Source of the DNA: Flavobacterium sp.
GTDB lineage: Bacteria > Bacteroidota > Bacteroidia > Flavobacteriales > Flavobacteriaceae
Direction: 5' to 3'
Assembly (NCBI GenBank): GCA_014379405.1
Contig: JACMLU010000022.1
Location: 62,001 to 126,000, forward strand
Length of the DNA stretch: 64,000 nt
Made by a program: the position numbers and the translations under genes. Under the pieces are notes generated by a model, which worked only from the letters and a program-made list of their open reading frames with translations, was not told the origin of the DNA and did not search any database. Positions 8,926-18,800 of this stretch are shown piece after piece (the stretch's first letter is position 1; each line of letters begins with the position of its first letter).

Positions 8926-10797
8926 TTATAAAAATAAATAAGTTAATATGGCAATAACGCCTAAAACAAAAGCGAAAAGATACAAACCAACACTTCCGTT
9001 GTGAATTCTTTTTCCTTGGAGCGACATTTCGTTGGTCACTTTCCCTAATCCAAAAACCAGTGCAGACAAGGTAGTTTCTATCGAATCTCTAAAGAAACTA
9101 GAAAGCACATTGATTGGTTTTACGAAAATTGTGTCATAGATTTCATCAACATAATATTTGTTGTATAAAATTTTGGCAATTCCAGTGATGTCGGCATCTT
9201 CGCTCGGGATAGTGTTGTCTTTCAAGTATTTTTTGTAAGCAATTCCAATTCCTATTAATGCTCCAATTGTAGCTATTGCCATCAATGCATATTCGGTAGT
9301 TCCTAAAGTATGTTCTTCGTGAGAAACTTTGGAAAATAATGGTGCTAAATATTCATTCAACCAACTGTGTCCAGGCAAGCTGATGATTCCACCAAAGAAA
9401 GATAAAATAGCCAAAATGATTAAAGGCACAGTAATTAAACTTGGACTTTCGTGTAAATGATGTTTTTGTTCTTCGGTTCCTCTAAAAGAATTGAAGAAGG
9501 TCAAATAAATTAATCTAAACATATAGAAAGCCGTCATTATAGAAGCAATAGATCCGATTACCCATAAAGTTGGATTTCCGTGGAAAGCAGTCATCAAGAT
9601 TTCGTCTTTCGACCAAAATCCTGCCAAGGGGAAAATTCCAGAAATGGCCAATGAAGCTATTAACATTGTAATAAAAGTGATAGGCATTGCTTTTTTCAAA
9701 CCACCCATTTTGCGCATATCCTGTTCTCCGTGCAAACCGTGTATTACCGATCCTGAACCCAGGAACAAACAAGCTTTGAAGAAAGCGTGAGTGATTACGT
9801 GGAAAACGGCTACTTCATAAGCGCCCAATCCTAAAGCCAAGAACATTAATCCCAGTTGTGAAACGGTAGAATAAGCCAATACTTTTTTGATGTCATTTTG
9901 AACTAAGGCAATTGTAGCAGCAACCAAAGCGGTAATAGCACCAACAATGGCAATACCATTTTGAATGCTTGGAGCCATATCAAACAAGAAGTTCAATCTG
10001 GTAATCATAAAAATCCCTGCAGTAACCATCGTCGCAGCGTGAATTAATGCCGAAACCGGAGTTGGTCCTGCCATTGCATCAGGCAACCAAGTGTATAATG
10101 GTATTTGAGCCGATTTTCCAGATGCTCCAATAAACAAGGCTAAAGCAGCAAGTGCTATCCATAAATCATTAACATCTGAAGCAGTAGTAATTATAGTTTT
10201 TAGAGAGGTAAAATCCAAGGTGTTGAATAAAGAACCAACAATAAAAATTCCAATCAAGAAACCTAAATCTCCAATTCTGTTCATAATGAACGCTTTTTTG
10301 GCGGCATCATTAAAATCTTGGTTTTTGTACCAAAATCCAATCAATAAATAGGAGCAAAGACCTACACCTTCCCAGCCGATGAACATCATTAGTAAGTTGC
10401 TTCCCATTACTAATGTAATCATAAAGAAAATAAACAGGTTCAAATAAGCAAAAAACGAATGCATTTTTTCGTCATCGTGCATATAGCTGATGGAATACAA
10501 ATGAATCAACGAACCGATTCCTGTAACGAACAACAACCAAAGAATGGATAATTGGTCTATAAGAAAACCAAATTTCACATCGAATCTTTGTATCGAAATC
10601 CAATCGAATAAATTAATAACAACTGGTTCTTGAGTTGCATTTGCAAATAAGTACAAAGTGATTGCGAAAGAAACAACGACTGAAAGTGTTCCCACAACTC
10701 CAACGACGCTTTTGCCTGCTTTTTTACCCAGGAAAACATTAAATAAAAATCCTAAAAAAGGAGCTAATAGTAAGACTAAAACTAAACTTGTATCCAT
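8926..10797 (-). CDS. nuoL: NADH-quinone oxidoreductase subunit L
   Basis: 623 residues, the distal proton-pumping subunit with the long lateral helix at the C terminus. Conserved blocks include MFIGWEGVGLCSYLLIGFWY and SAQIPLYTWLPDAMAGPTPVSALIHAATMVTAGIFM. The end of the protein (KYYVDEIYDTIFVKPINVLS... and a final hydrophobic segment) fits the horizontal-helix region. It lies six bases after nuoK. Confidence 0.95.
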   Translation of the reverse strand: MDTSLVLVLLLAPFLGFLFNVFLGKKAGKSVVGVVGTLSVVVSFAITLYLFANATQEPVVINLFDWISIQRFDVKFGFLIDQLSILWLLFVTGIGSLIHLYSISYMHDDEKMHSFFAYLNLFIFFMITLVMGSNLLMMFIGWEGVGLCSYLLIGFWYKNQDFNDAAKKAFIMNRIGDLGFLIGIFIVGSLFNTLDFTSLKTIITTASDVNDLWIALAALALFIGASGKSAQIPLYTWLPDAMAGPTPVSALIHAATMVTAGIFMITRLNFLFDMAPSIQNGIAIVGAITALVAATIALVQNDIKKVLAYSTVSQLGLMFLALGLGAYEVAVFHVITHAFFKACLFLGSGSVIHGLHGEQDMRKMGGLKKAMPITFITMLIASLAISGIFPLAGFWSKDEILMTAFHGNPTLWVIGSIASIMTAFYMFRLIYLTFFNSFRGTEEQKHHLHESPSLITVPLIILAILSFFGGIISLPGHSWLNEYLAPLFSKVSHEEHTLGTTEYALMAIATIGALIGIGIAYKKYLKDNTIPSEDADITGIAKILYNKYYVDEIYDTIFVKPINVLSSFFRDSIETTLSALVFGLGKVTNEMSLQGKRIHNGSVGLYLFAFVLGVIAILTYLFL

Positions 10798-10803
10798 TGA
10801 AGA

Positions 10804-11124
10804 TTATCCTTTTAAATTTTTTAAATTCCCAACATCAATTGTGTCCATATTTCTGAATATTGAAACTAAAATTGCCAATCCAACAGCCACTTCCGCAGCA
10901 GCTACAGCCATCGAGAAAAACACGAAAACTTGTCCTTGTGCATCTTGATGATAGGTAGAAAACGCCACGAACAATAGGTTGACAGCATTCAACATTATTT
11001 CAATTGACATAAATACGATGATGGCATTTCGTCTGTACAACACTCCAAAAACGCCAATACAAAAAAGTATTACGCTCAGAAATATATAATTTTCGATACC
11101 AACTTGATTCAAAATATTGTTCAT
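10804..11124 (-). CDS. nuoK: NADH-quinone oxidoreductase subunit K
   Basis: 106 residues from the ATG at 11124 (MNNILNQVG). An in-frame extension further upstream would run into nuoJ. It has three membrane helices with the two conserved membrane Glu residues ([18 protein letters not shown] and [17 protein letters not shown]). The nuoJ stop is one base upstream. Confidence 0.95.
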   Translation of the reverse strand: MNNILNQVGIENYIFLSVILFCIGVFGVLYRRNAIIVFMSIEIMLNAVNLLFVAFSTYHQDAQGQVFVFFSMAVAAAEVAVGLAILVSIFRNMDTIDVGNLKNLKG

Positions 11125-11125
11125 A

Positions 11126-11665
11126 TTATTTCTTTGTTTTTTCTTTTTTAGACAATAAAACCGCACCAATCATTGCTACCAAAAGCAATACCGAAGCAAA
11201 TTCAAAAGGCACCATATATTCGTTCAACAACACTTTACCCAATACTTTTATGGATTGGTAATCTTCGCCAGTTGTAGTGTATTCTCCAACAATTGGTTTT
11301 GAGTTGATAAACATAGCTATTAAAACGAGGCACATTAAACAAAAAGTAACAATAGCTCCTAAACGTGTAATTCTGGGTTTATATACTTCGTTTTCTTTGT
11401 TTAAATTCATCAACATGATAGTAAAGACGATTAAAATCATGATCGCTCCTATGTAAACTATCAAGTTTACCATTGCCAAGAATTGGGCATTCAACAACAA
11501 ATAGTGTCCCGTGATTGAGGTAAAACAAATCAATAAATAGATGGCACTGTGCATTGGCTTTCTACTGTAAATCGTCATAAATGCTGTAAACAAAGTAATA
11601 ACAGCCAGGATACAAAAAATAATTTGTATCGGTGTTGCATTTGCAAAATCTGGTATACGTATCAT
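11126..11665 (-). CDS. nuoJ: NADH-quinone oxidoreductase subunit J
   Basis: 179 residues, five predicted membrane helices, including the glycine-containing stretch [19 protein letters not shown] that matches the conserved TM3 with its pi-bulge. The start overlaps the nuoI stop by four bases (ATGA), which indicates translational coupling. Confidence 0.95.
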   Translation of the reverse strand: MIRIPDFANATPIQIIFCILAVITLFTAFMTIYSRKPMHSAIYLLICFTSITGHYLLLNAQFLAMVNLIVYIGAIMILIVFTIMLMNLNKENEVYKPRITRLGAIVTFCLMCLVLIAMFINSKPIVGEYTTTGEDYQSIKVLGKVLLNEYMVPFEFASVLLLVAMIGAVLLSKKEKTKK

Positions 11666-12210
11666 TTAGTTAACAGTTTAAGTTGATTGTTTTTCATTGT
11701 AATGTCCAAAGGCATTACCAATTTATCTTTACCAAAAATAAAATCTTCCCTGTCGTAATTTGCTGGAACTAATTCTTTGGAAATCGTCAAATAAACCGCG
11801 TCTTTCGGACAGGCTTCCTCGCACAATCCACAAAAGATGCAACGCAACATATTGATTTCGTATATCTCGGCGTATTTTTCTTCACGGTACAAATGTTTCT
11901 CGTCAGCTTTGCGTTCAGCCGCCTTCATCGTGATGGCTTCAGCAGGACAAGACAAAGCACATAACCCGCAGGCAGTACAGTTTTCGCGACCTAGTTCATC
12001 ACGTTTCAACATATGTTGACCGCGATAAACGTCACTTCTTTCACGTGTTTGTTCTGGATATTGAATCGTGGCTTTTTTTCGGAATAAATGTTTGATAGTA
12101 ATCCATAAGCCTTTGAATATGGCTATAAGATACATTCGTTCGAAAAAAGTCATCTCCTTGTTTGAGACTACCTTTTTTCTTCCGGAAAGTGATATTTCTT
12201 GTATTGACAT
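11662..12210 (-). CDS. nuoI: NADH-quinone oxidoreductase subunit I (2x[4Fe-4S] ferredoxin)
   Basis: 182 residues. Two complete [4Fe-4S] motifs (CTACGLCALSCP and CIFCGLCEEACP) give the N6a and N6b clusters of the peripheral arm. An amphipathic N-terminal stretch (about 23-45) probably lies on the membrane. In the transcript it is followed by nuoJ; upstream of it, where nuoH would normally be adjacent, there is instead a 758-base insertion with a broken ORF6N gene. Confidence 0.95.
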   Translation of the reverse strand: MSIQEISLSGRKKVVSNKEMTFFERMYLIAIFKGLWITIKHLFRKKATIQYPEQTRERSDVYRGQHMLKRDELGRENCTACGLCALSCPAEAITMKAAERKADEKHLYREEKYAEIYEINMLRCIFCGLCEEACPKDAVYLTISKELVPANYDREDFIFGKDKLVMPLDITMKNNQLKLLTK

Positions 12211-12225
12211 TTTTTATTTTTTTTG

Positions 12226-12316
12226 AAGCTTAATCCTGCTATCCGTTTCAATTTTTTATGCCGAACCCCGGCATAAAAGGATTTCCACTACTATCAGGGC
12301 TTGGGCATCCGGTATT
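12226..12316. repeat. palindromic intergenic element between nuoI and the ORF6N gene
   Basis: The core is a perfect 10-base hairpin, TTTTATGCCG / CGGCATAAAA, around AACCC (12254-12278). It is set inside a looser outer symmetry (AATCCTGCTATCC on the left; CTACTATCAGGGCTT on the right). From memory, near-identical sequences recur in intergenic positions of Flavobacterium genomes, so this looks like a dispersed repeat; I could not check copy number. It may also attenuate or process the nuo transcript. Confidence 0.55.
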
Positions 12317-12340
12317 AATTTTTATTTTCGTTTCTAAATT

Positions 12341-12861
12341 TTATTTCTTGTAACCAATTTTATTTCGTTCTACTTTGTTTTCGTTCTTATCCATCATTTC
12401 ATCCAGATAACTAAAAAGCAATTCTACATTCTTGTCGTTGTTATCTAATCTTCTTTTGATTTCTTCAATATCAATTTTTGAATTTAAATTGTTGGAGAGA
12501 AATTCTCTCATACTGACAAAAACCTCAATAATTTTTATGCTAATTTGAGTTGCTTTCTCGCTTTTTACAACATTTGATAGTTGCAAAATCCCGTGTTCTG
12601 TAAAAACATAGGGCAACGAACCTCCCAATGCTTTTTAGAAGGGATTGCATTTTGTGATATCATTATTTCCGTTTCCACTTCATTTAATCTAAACATAAAA
12701 TGTTCAGGGAATTTATCAGGATTTCTAGATACTTGTTCTCTTAATCTTCTGGGCGTAACTTCAAACATTTTTGCCAAATCAATATCTAACATAACTTTTT
12801 GATTTCTAATCAAATAAATTTTGTCTTGAATAATTTCATTTGGAATGATAATGTTACTCAT
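12341..12861 (-). pseudogene. frameshifted ORF6N (KilA-N/Bro-like) DNA-binding protein
   Basis: Two overlapping frames make one protein. The first (12861 down to about 12628) gives the ORF6N N-terminal part: VMLDIDLAKMFEV, RLREQVSRNPDKFPEHFMF, then IPSKKH. The second (about 12628 to 12341) continues with GGSLPYVFTEHGILQLSNV and a coiled C-terminal part (KIDIEEIKRRLDNN). One missing base near 12627-12630 (CATTGGGAGG where CATTTGGGAGG would restore KKHLGGSLPY) explains the break. ORF6N proteins are phage- or mobile-element-associated DNA-binding proteins. The gene sits in the middle of the nuo operon, in the same direction. A sequencing error cannot be excluded. Confidence 0.8.
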
Positions 12862-12878
12862 CTATAACTTCATTTATA

Positions 12879-12901
12879 AGGTGTCGCATTTTGCGACACC
12901 T
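12879..12901. repeat. perfect palindrome at the 5' side of the ORF6N gene
   Basis: AGGTGTCGCA-TTT-TGCGACACCT, a perfect 10-base stem with a 3-base loop, 17 bases before the ORF6N start codon. It could be an operator bound by the ORF6N protein, part of the inserted unit, or a hairpin in the nuo transcript. Only the symmetry is certain. Confidence 0.6.
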
Positions 12902-12968
12902 TTAGTTTTTGTTTGTATTATTAAATTTAAATTATTGTTTTCAATGTTTAAATTAATTAAAACAGAAT

Positions 12969-14021
12969 CTAAAATCCTAAATATGTTGCTATTTCTGCTC
13001 TTAAAATCACAATTCCAGTTATCATAATATTTACAATAGACAATGGAATCAATATTCTCCATCCCAAATGCATCAATTGATCGTATCTAAATCTCGGAAT
13101 AGTCCAGCGAACCCACATATAAAAGAAGATAAATCCGCAAAGTTTTATAAACAAGGCTGTAATACCGAAAACATTGGCAATGTTCACGCCCCAATTTTCG
13201 GCTACCCAACTCATTCCGGGATAATTATATCCTCCGAAGAACAAAACCGCCAAAATTGTGGATGAAATAAACATATTGGCATATTCAGCAAATAGATAAA
13301 AACCCATTTTCATCGATGAATATTCAGTATGATAACCACCAATTAACTCGGTTTCACATTCCGCTAAATCGAATGGAGTTCTGTTGGTTTCTGCAAAAGC
13401 ACAAATCAAGAATATAAGAAAGGATAAAGGTTGGTAAAAAACATTCCAATTCATTCCAGATTGTTGTGCAGAGATTTCTCTTAAACTCAATGAGCCAGTC
13501 ATCATTGTTAATGCAATAATTGACAATCCCATTGCGACTTCATAAGAAACCATTTGCGAGGCAGCACGAATGGCTCCCATCAACGAAAACTTGTTGTTTG
13601 ATGCCCATCCACCAATCATAATACCGTAGACTCCAACCGAAACAATTCCAAAAATATATAAAACACCAACATTGATGTCAGTGGCTTGCAGTAAAATATC
13701 TTTTCCAAAAAGATGGAATCGATCACCCCAAGGAATAACGGCACTGGTCATCAAAGCGGTAGCCATTGCAATTGCTGGTCCAACAACGAATAAAAATTTA
13801 TTAGGAGTGTTGGGTGTAAATTCTTCTTTTGAAAACAATTTTAATCCATCGGCAAGCGGTTGGAATAAACCTCCCCAACCCGCACGGTTTGGACCAACTC
13901 TGTCTTGAAGAAAGGCGGCTACTTTTCTTTCGGCCCATGTAGAATACATTGCCATAATCATCGTAACGGCAAACACCACAAGAATTACAACACTTTTTTC
14001 TATAATAAAAGCACTATCCAT
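12969..14021 (-). CDS. nuoH: NADH-quinone oxidoreductase subunit H
   Basis: 350 residues, eight membrane helices, forming part of the quinone chamber. Signature blocks are WAERKVAAFLQDRVGPNRAG and the acidic loop DLAECETELIGGYHTEYSS. The start overlaps the nuoG stop by eight bases. It is separated from nuoI downstream by the ORF6N insertion. Confidence 0.95.
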   Translation of the reverse strand: MDSAFIIEKSVVILVVFAVTMIMAMYSTWAERKVAAFLQDRVGPNRAGWGGLFQPLADGLKLFSKEEFTPNTPNKFLFVVGPAIAMATALMTSAVIPWGDRFHLFGKDILLQATDINVGVLYIFGIVSVGVYGIMIGGWASNNKFSLMGAIRAASQMVSYEVAMGLSIIALTMMTGSLSLREISAQQSGMNWNVFYQPLSFLIFLICAFAETNRTPFDLAECETELIGGYHTEYSSMKMGFYLFAEYANMFISSTILAVLFFGGYNYPGMSWVAENWGVNIANVFGITALFIKLCGFIFFYMWVRWTIPRFRYDQLMHLGWRILIPLSIVNIMITGIVILRAEIATYLGF

Positions 14022-15063
14022 TTTTTGTAGAATTTACTGGGTTACCATCTATTTTTTCGTTGTAATCAATCTCGGCCATACTTATTTTTTTTCTGTCTTC
14101 TTCTCTTCCTAAAAGAATCATTTCTTCGGTTTCAATTACCACTTCTTCTAGTTTTTGTGTGTAATTATTTTGATTGATAACCGAATCTATTTCAAATTTT
14201 CTTGGCCCTTCAATAATCCAGTCTTTCACTTCTTTATGGTCAAAACGACAACTGTTACAGATGAATTCATCTACTTCGTGAAATTCGTCTTTTCTACCTG
14301 TAACTCTTTGAATTTCGTCACCAAACATCCAAACGGTAGTTTTTCCTGAACAAGTTGGACAATCTCTGTGGGCATCATAAGGTTTGTTGAACCAAACTCT
14401 CGATTTGAATCGGAAAGTTTTGTCGGTCAAAGCACCTACAGGACACACATCAATCATATTTCCAGAAAATTCATTATCGATAGCTTGAGAAATACAAGTC
14501 GAAATATTCGAATGATCTCCTCTGTCCATCACTCCGTGTACTCGGTTGTCAGTGATTTGGTCGGCAACCATCACACAACGGTAGCAAAGAATACAACGAT
14601 TCATATGCAATTGAATATTTGGACCAATATCTTCTGGTTCAAAAGTTCTTTTTTCTTCTATAAAACGACTTTCAGATTTTCCGTGTTCAAAACTTAAATT
14701 CTGCAAATCACATTCTCCTGCTTGATCACAAACTGGACAATCCAAAGGGTGGTTAATCAACAAGAATTCCGTCACCGATTTTCTTGCTTCCTGCACTCTT
14801 GGCGAAGATTTACTGTTAATTTCCATTCCTTCTTGGCAACCCGTTACGCAAGAAGCCATTAATTTTGGCATTGGTCTTGGATCGGCTTCACTTCCTTTGG
14901 CTACTTCAACCAAACAACAGCGACATTTTCCACCGCTTCCTTTTAGTTTAGAATGGTAGCACATTGCTGGCGGAACTACATCTCCTCCAATCATTCTGGC
15001 AGCTTGCAGGATTGTTGTTCCTGGTTCTACCTCAATCGCTTGACCGTCTATGGTTACTTTCAT
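14014..15063 (-). CDS. nuoG: NADH-quinone oxidoreductase subunit G, short form
   Basis: 349 residues, against about 700-900 in E. coli or mitochondrial forms. Present: the N-terminal [2Fe-2S] domain (AMCYHSKLKGSGGKCRCCLVE), the His/Cys3 cluster (HPLDCPVCDQAGECDLQN), the four-Cys cluster (MNRCILCYRCVMVADQ) and a further CPTCSGKT...CNSC pair that begins the molybdopterin-like domain. The rest of that domain is absent. Short NuoG proteins are, to my knowledge, usual in Flavobacteriia, so this is probably a functional lineage variant rather than a truncation. Confidence 0.9.
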   Translation of the reverse strand: MKVTIDGQAIEVEPGTTILQAARMIGGDVVPPAMCYHSKLKGSGGKCRCCLVEVAKGSEADPRPMPKLMASCVTGCQEGMEINSKSSPRVQEARKSVTEFLLINHPLDCPVCDQAGECDLQNLSFEHGKSESRFIEEKRTFEPEDIGPNIQLHMNRCILCYRCVMVADQITDNRVHGVMDRGDHSNISTCISQAIDNEFSGNMIDVCPVGALTDKTFRFKSRVWFNKPYDAHRDCPTCSGKTTVWMFGDEIQRVTGRKDEFHEVDEFICNSCRFDHKEVKDWIIEGPRKFEIDSVINQNNYTQKLEEVVIETEEMILLGREEDRKKISMAEIDYNEKIDGNPVNSTKNG

Positions 15064-15081
15064 TGTAGTAAATTCTTGACT

Positions 15082-16449
15082 TTATACTGTTACTTTAGAA
15101 ACTAAATGCTTCACACTTTCAAAAGGCTCCGCAACAAAATGGTCTCTGTTTTTTATTTTTTCTGGAAAACGGATATGGTATTCAAATTCTTCTCTAAAAT
15201 GACGAATCGCAGCTGCCACTGGCCAAGCTGCTGCATCACCCAAAGGACAAATCGTGTTTCCTTCAATTTTACTTTGAATGCTCAAAAGCAAATCGATGTC
15301 TTCTTCACGACCCTGACCGTTTTCAATTCTGTTTAATACTTTTTCCATCCAGCCTGTTCCTTCACGGCAAGGCGAACATTGTCCGCAAGATTCGTGGTGG
15401 TAAAATCGAGAGAAATTCCAAGTATTTCGAACGATACAAGAAGTATCATTATAAACGATAAATCCTCCTGAACCTAACATTGAACCCGTTGCAAAACCAC
15501 CGTCGCTCAAACTTTCATAAGTCATCAAACGGTCTTCGTTATTGGCTGTTTTGTATATTAAATGTGCTGGCAAAACAGGAACAGATGATCCTCCAGGAAT
15601 AAAGGCTTTCAAAGGTCTGTCAGAACTCATTCCTCCCAAATATTCATCAGAATTCATAAATTCATAAACGCTTAATCCCATTTCAATTTCATAAACTCCA
15701 GGATTTTTGATGTGTCCTGATGCTGAAATTAATTTGGTTCCAGTAGATCTACCAATTCCAATTTTAGCATAATCAGCACCTGAATTGTTTACAATCCAAG
15801 GCACAGCTGCAATAGTTTCAACATTGTTAACTACTGTTGGATTTGCCCAAAGTCCCGAAACTGCTGGAAATGGTGGTTTGATACGAGGATTTCCTCTTTT
15901 ACCTTCCAATGATTCGATCAATGCGGTTTCTTCTCCACAGATGTAAGCTCCACCACCGATTTGTACATAAAGTTCTAAATCGTATCCGGTTCCTAATATG
16001 TTTTTTCCTAACCAGCCTGCTGCTTTTGCTTCGGCGATGGCTCGTTCTAAAATTTTGTAAACCCACATATATTCTCCACGAATATAGATGTAAGACAGAT
16101 TAGCACCCAAAGCATAGCTAGAAGTAATCATTCCTTCAATTAATAAATGAGGAATAAATTCCATCAAATAACGGTCTTTGAAAGTTCCAGGTTCTGATTC
16201 GTCAGCGTTGCAAACCAAATGTCTTGGTTTACCTGATTTTTTGTCAATAAAACTCCATTTCATTCCTGCTGGGAAACCTGCGCCACCACGACCTCTTAAT
16301 CCAGAAGTTTTCACTTCTTCAACAACTTCATCAGGCGTCAATGTTTTCAAGGCTTTTTCCACTGAAGCGTAACCACCGTTTTGGCGATAGACTTCATAGG
16401 TTTTAATCCCTGGAATATTTACTTTGTCTAATAATATTTTTTGTGACAT
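15082..16449 (-). CDS. nuoF: NADH-quinone oxidoreductase subunit F (NADH/FMN site)
   Basis: 455 residues from the ATG at 16449 (MSQKILLDK), one base after the nuoE stop. A longer reading frame would overlap nuoE. The NADH-binding glycine loop is GLRGRGGAGFPAGMKW, an FMN-site block is YICGEETALIESLEG, and the N3 [4Fe-4S] cluster ligands are SCGQCSPC with the last Cys in NTICPLGD. It oxidises NADH and passes electrons to NuoG. Confidence 0.95.
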   Translation of the reverse strand: MSQKILLDKVNIPGIKTYEVYRQNGGYASVEKALKTLTPDEVVEEVKTSGLRGRGGAGFPAGMKWSFIDKKSGKPRHLVCNADESEPGTFKDRYLMEFIPHLLIEGMITSSYALGANLSYIYIRGEYMWVYKILERAIAEAKAAGWLGKNILGTGYDLELYVQIGGGAYICGEETALIESLEGKRGNPRIKPPFPAVSGLWANPTVVNNVETIAAVPWIVNNSGADYAKIGIGRSTGTKLISASGHIKNPGVYEIEMGLSVYEFMNSDEYLGGMSSDRPLKAFIPGGSSVPVLPAHLIYKTANNEDRLMTYESLSDGGFATGSMLGSGGFIVYNDTSCIVRNTWNFSRFYHHESCGQCSPCREGTGWMEKVLNRIENGQGREEDIDLLLSIQSKIEGNTICPLGDAAAWPVAAAIRHFREEFEYHIRFPEKIKNRDHFVAEPFESVKHLVSKVTV

Positions 16450-16450
16450 A

Positions 16451-16981
16451 TTATTTATCGTGTAACGTAATTTTATTATCTCTACAATCAGCAATAATCT
16501 GATCTACTTTTTCTTTGGTTAGGTGTTCTTTGTAAAAATCACCCAATTGCATCATTGGGGCATAACCACAAGCCCCCAAACATTCAACACCTCTTACTTC
16601 AAATAGTCCATCAGTAGTAGGCTCTCCTACTTTAACGCCTAATTTTTCGCAGGTATAGTCCATTAAATCTTCGACACCATTCAAACAACAAGGTGAAGTT
16701 TGGCAAAATTCGAACATGTATTTACCGATTGGTCTTTGGTTGAACATCGAGTAAAATGAAACTACTTCATAAACCTCGATTGGTTTAATTTTTAGAATTT
16801 CGGACACTTTGTTCATTAATTCAAAACTCAACCAGTTGTCGTGCGCATCTTGAACTTCGTGCAAAACAGGCAATAAAGCTGATTTTTGCTTTCCTTCAGG
16901 ATAGTGACTGATTAATTCATTGATGCGAGTCATCAATGAGTCGGTTATATTTATTTCTTGTTTGTAATGCGTTCTTTCCAT
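16451..16981 (-). CDS. nuoE: NADH-quinone oxidoreductase subunit E ([2Fe-2S])
   Basis: 176 residues, thioredoxin-like ferredoxin. The four cluster Cys are in FCQTSPCCLNG and VECLGACGYAP. The N-terminal helical part (YPEGKQKSALLPVLHEVQD) is typical. It works with NuoF and NuoG in the NADH dehydrogenase module. Confidence 0.95.
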   Translation of the reverse strand: MERTHYKQEINITDSLMTRINELISHYPEGKQKSALLPVLHEVQDAHDNWLSFELMNKVSEILKIKPIEVYEVVSFYSMFNQRPIGKYMFEFCQTSPCCLNGVEDLMDYTCEKLGVKVGEPTTDGLFEVRGVECLGACGYAPMMQLGDFYKEHLTKEKVDQIIADCRDNKITLHDK

Positions 16982-17003
16982 TTTTCTTTTAAATCTGAAA
17001 TCT

Positions 17004-18242
17004 TTAAGCGTCTAATTCTCCAGCAATAACATTTAAACTTGACAAAATAACAATCGCGTCCGAAAGCATTGCGCCTTTTATCATTTCGGGATAAGCTTGG
17101 TAATAAATAAAGCAAGGTCTGCGGAAGTGTAATCTATAAGGGGTTCTGCTTCCGTCGGTTACCAAATAAAAACCTAATTCTCCGTTTCCACCTTCAACAG
17201 CGTGATATATTTCGGCAACTGGTACAGGAATTTCTCCCATTACAATCTTGAAATGGTAAATCAAGGATTCCATATCGTGATACACATCTTCCTTTGGAGG
17301 CAAATAATATTCAGGAACATCGGCGTGAAAAACATTTCCTTCCGGCATCTTGTCTAGTGCCTGACGAATGATACTCAAGCTTTCCCAAACCTCGGCATTA
17401 CGAACACAAAAACGGTCGTAAGTATCGCCTGATTTTCCAACGGGAACAATAAAATCAAAATCTTCGTAAGAAGAGTAAGGATGTGCAACACGAACGTCGT
17501 AATCAACTCCGGCAGCACGTAAATTTGGACCTGTAAATCCGTATGCCATCGCCATTTCAGCAGAAATTGGACCAACGTTTACGGTTCTGTCAATAAAAAT
17601 TCTGTTTCTTTCGAACAAGTTTTCGAATTCTTTCCAAGCAACTGGAAAATCTTTCAAAAATACTTCCAATAATTCAAATGCTTTTGGAGACCAATCTCTT
17701 TCGAAACCACCCATTCTTCCCATATTGGTTGTCAAACGAGCTCCACATATTTCTTCGTAGATTTCGTAAACTTTCTCTCTAAATTGAAAAACATATAAGA
17801 AACCAGTATAAGCTCCGGTATCTACACCAAGAATTGAATTACAGATAATGTGATCTGTGATTCTGGCCAATTCCATCACGATAACTCTTAAATATTGAAC
17901 TCTTTTGGGAACTTCAATATCCAATAATTTTTCCAAAGTCATCCACCATCCCATATTGTTGATAGGCGATGAACAATAGTTCATTCGATCAGTAAGTGGT
18001 GTGATTTGATAAAACGGACGATTTTCGGCAATTTTCTCGAAAGCTCTGTGGATGTAACCAATGGTTGGTTCCGCTTCAAGAATTTTCTCTCCATCCATCA
18101 ACAAGACATTTTGGAAAATACCGTGTGTCGCTGGATGTGTTGGGCCTAAATTCAGAATCGAAAGCTCGCTTCCGTCTTCGTTCAGCGTGTTTTTTATAAT
18201 CTCAGCATATCTATGCTCTGGTGGTAATAATAGTTCTGACAT
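17004..18242 (-). CDS. nuoD: NADH-quinone oxidoreductase subunit D (49 kDa)
   Basis: 412 residues, separate from nuoC (the two are fused in E. coli). The family signature [20 protein letters not shown] is at the N terminus; the quinone-site region and C-terminal [20 protein letters not shown] are intact. It pairs with NuoB around cluster N2 at the quinone-reducing site. Confidence 0.95.
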   Translation of the reverse strand: MSELLLPPEHRYAEIIKNTLNEDGSELSILNLGPTHPATHGIFQNVLLMDGEKILEAEPTIGYIHRAFEKIAENRPFYQITPLTDRMNYCSSPINNMGWWMTLEKLLDIEVPKRVQYLRVIVMELARITDHIICNSILGVDTGAYTGFLYVFQFREKVYEIYEEICGARLTTNMGRMGGFERDWSPKAFELLEVFLKDFPVAWKEFENLFERNRIFIDRTVNVGPISAEMAMAYGFTGPNLRAAGVDYDVRVAHPYSSYEDFDFIVPVGKSGDTYDRFCVRNAEVWESLSIIRQALDKMPEGNVFHADVPEYYLPPKEDVYHDMESLIYHFKIVMGEIPVPVAEIYHAVEGGNGELGFYLVTDGSRTPYRLHFRRPCFIYYQAYPEMIKGAMLSDAIVILSSLNVIAGELDA

Positions 18243-18274
18243 TTATGGAATGTGAAAAATTATATGTTGTTTTT

Positions 18275-18796
18275 TTATTTGTTTGACTGTGTTCTTCCGA
18301 AGAATCGGTCGTCTTTGTCTGTTCTTCCGCCGTCTTCCAGCGGGAATTCTTTTCGCATTGGAAAAGAAACCATTTCATCCATATTCAAAATACGTTTCAA
18401 CTGTGGATGACCAATAAAATCGATGCCGTAAAAATCATAAGTTTCTCTTTCCATCCAATTGGCGCTTGGAAAGATGGTAGTCAAAGTTTTTATTTCTGGT
18501 GTTGAACCATTTATAAAAGCCTTTATTTTGATACGTTTGTTTTCGTACCAATTGTGCATATGATACACTAAAGCAAACTGTCTTTCGATTGCATTATCTG
18601 GATAATGTACCCCACATAAATCGGTTAGAAAATGAAAACGTAATGTTGGATCATTTTTCAAAAAAAGTATAACAGCAGTAATTTTGTCGGCTGCTACTTC
18701 AAATGAAAATATATCTTTTTCTTGATTGAAATGGAAAACACTTTCGCCAAATGTTTCTACTAATTTATCTTGAATTTGTGTCGTTTCTAAGCTCAT
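18275..18796 (-). CDS. nuoC: NADH-quinone oxidoreductase subunit C (30 kDa)
   Basis: 173 residues. The conserved C-terminal signature ERETYDFYGIDFIGHPQLKR and the following PMRKEFPLEDG are present. It is a peripheral-arm subunit that contacts NuoD and sits four bases after nuoB. Confidence 0.95.
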   Translation of the reverse strand: MSLETTQIQDKLVETFGESVFHFNQEKDIFSFEVAADKITAVILFLKNDPTLRFHFLTDLCGVHYPDNAIERQFALVYHMHNWYENKRIKIKAFINGSTPEIKTLTTIFPSANWMERETYDFYGIDFIGHPQLKRILNMDEMVSFPMRKEFPLEDGGRTDKDDRFFGRTQSNK

Positions 18797-18800
18797 TGTC

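Noticed and set aside
12565..12628. Programmed -1 frameshift in the ORF6N gene at TCTAAAAAG
   Set aside because: The slip site is not a proper X-XXY-YYZ heptamer, and no stimulatory structure is evident. Adding one T at CATTGGG restores a normal ORF6N sequence, so a deletion (or sequencing error) is simpler.
14014..15063. NuoG as a truncated pseudogene
   Set aside because: The reading frame is intact, all cluster motifs of the retained part are present and it overlaps nuoH; short NuoG is to my knowledge normal in Flavobacteriia.
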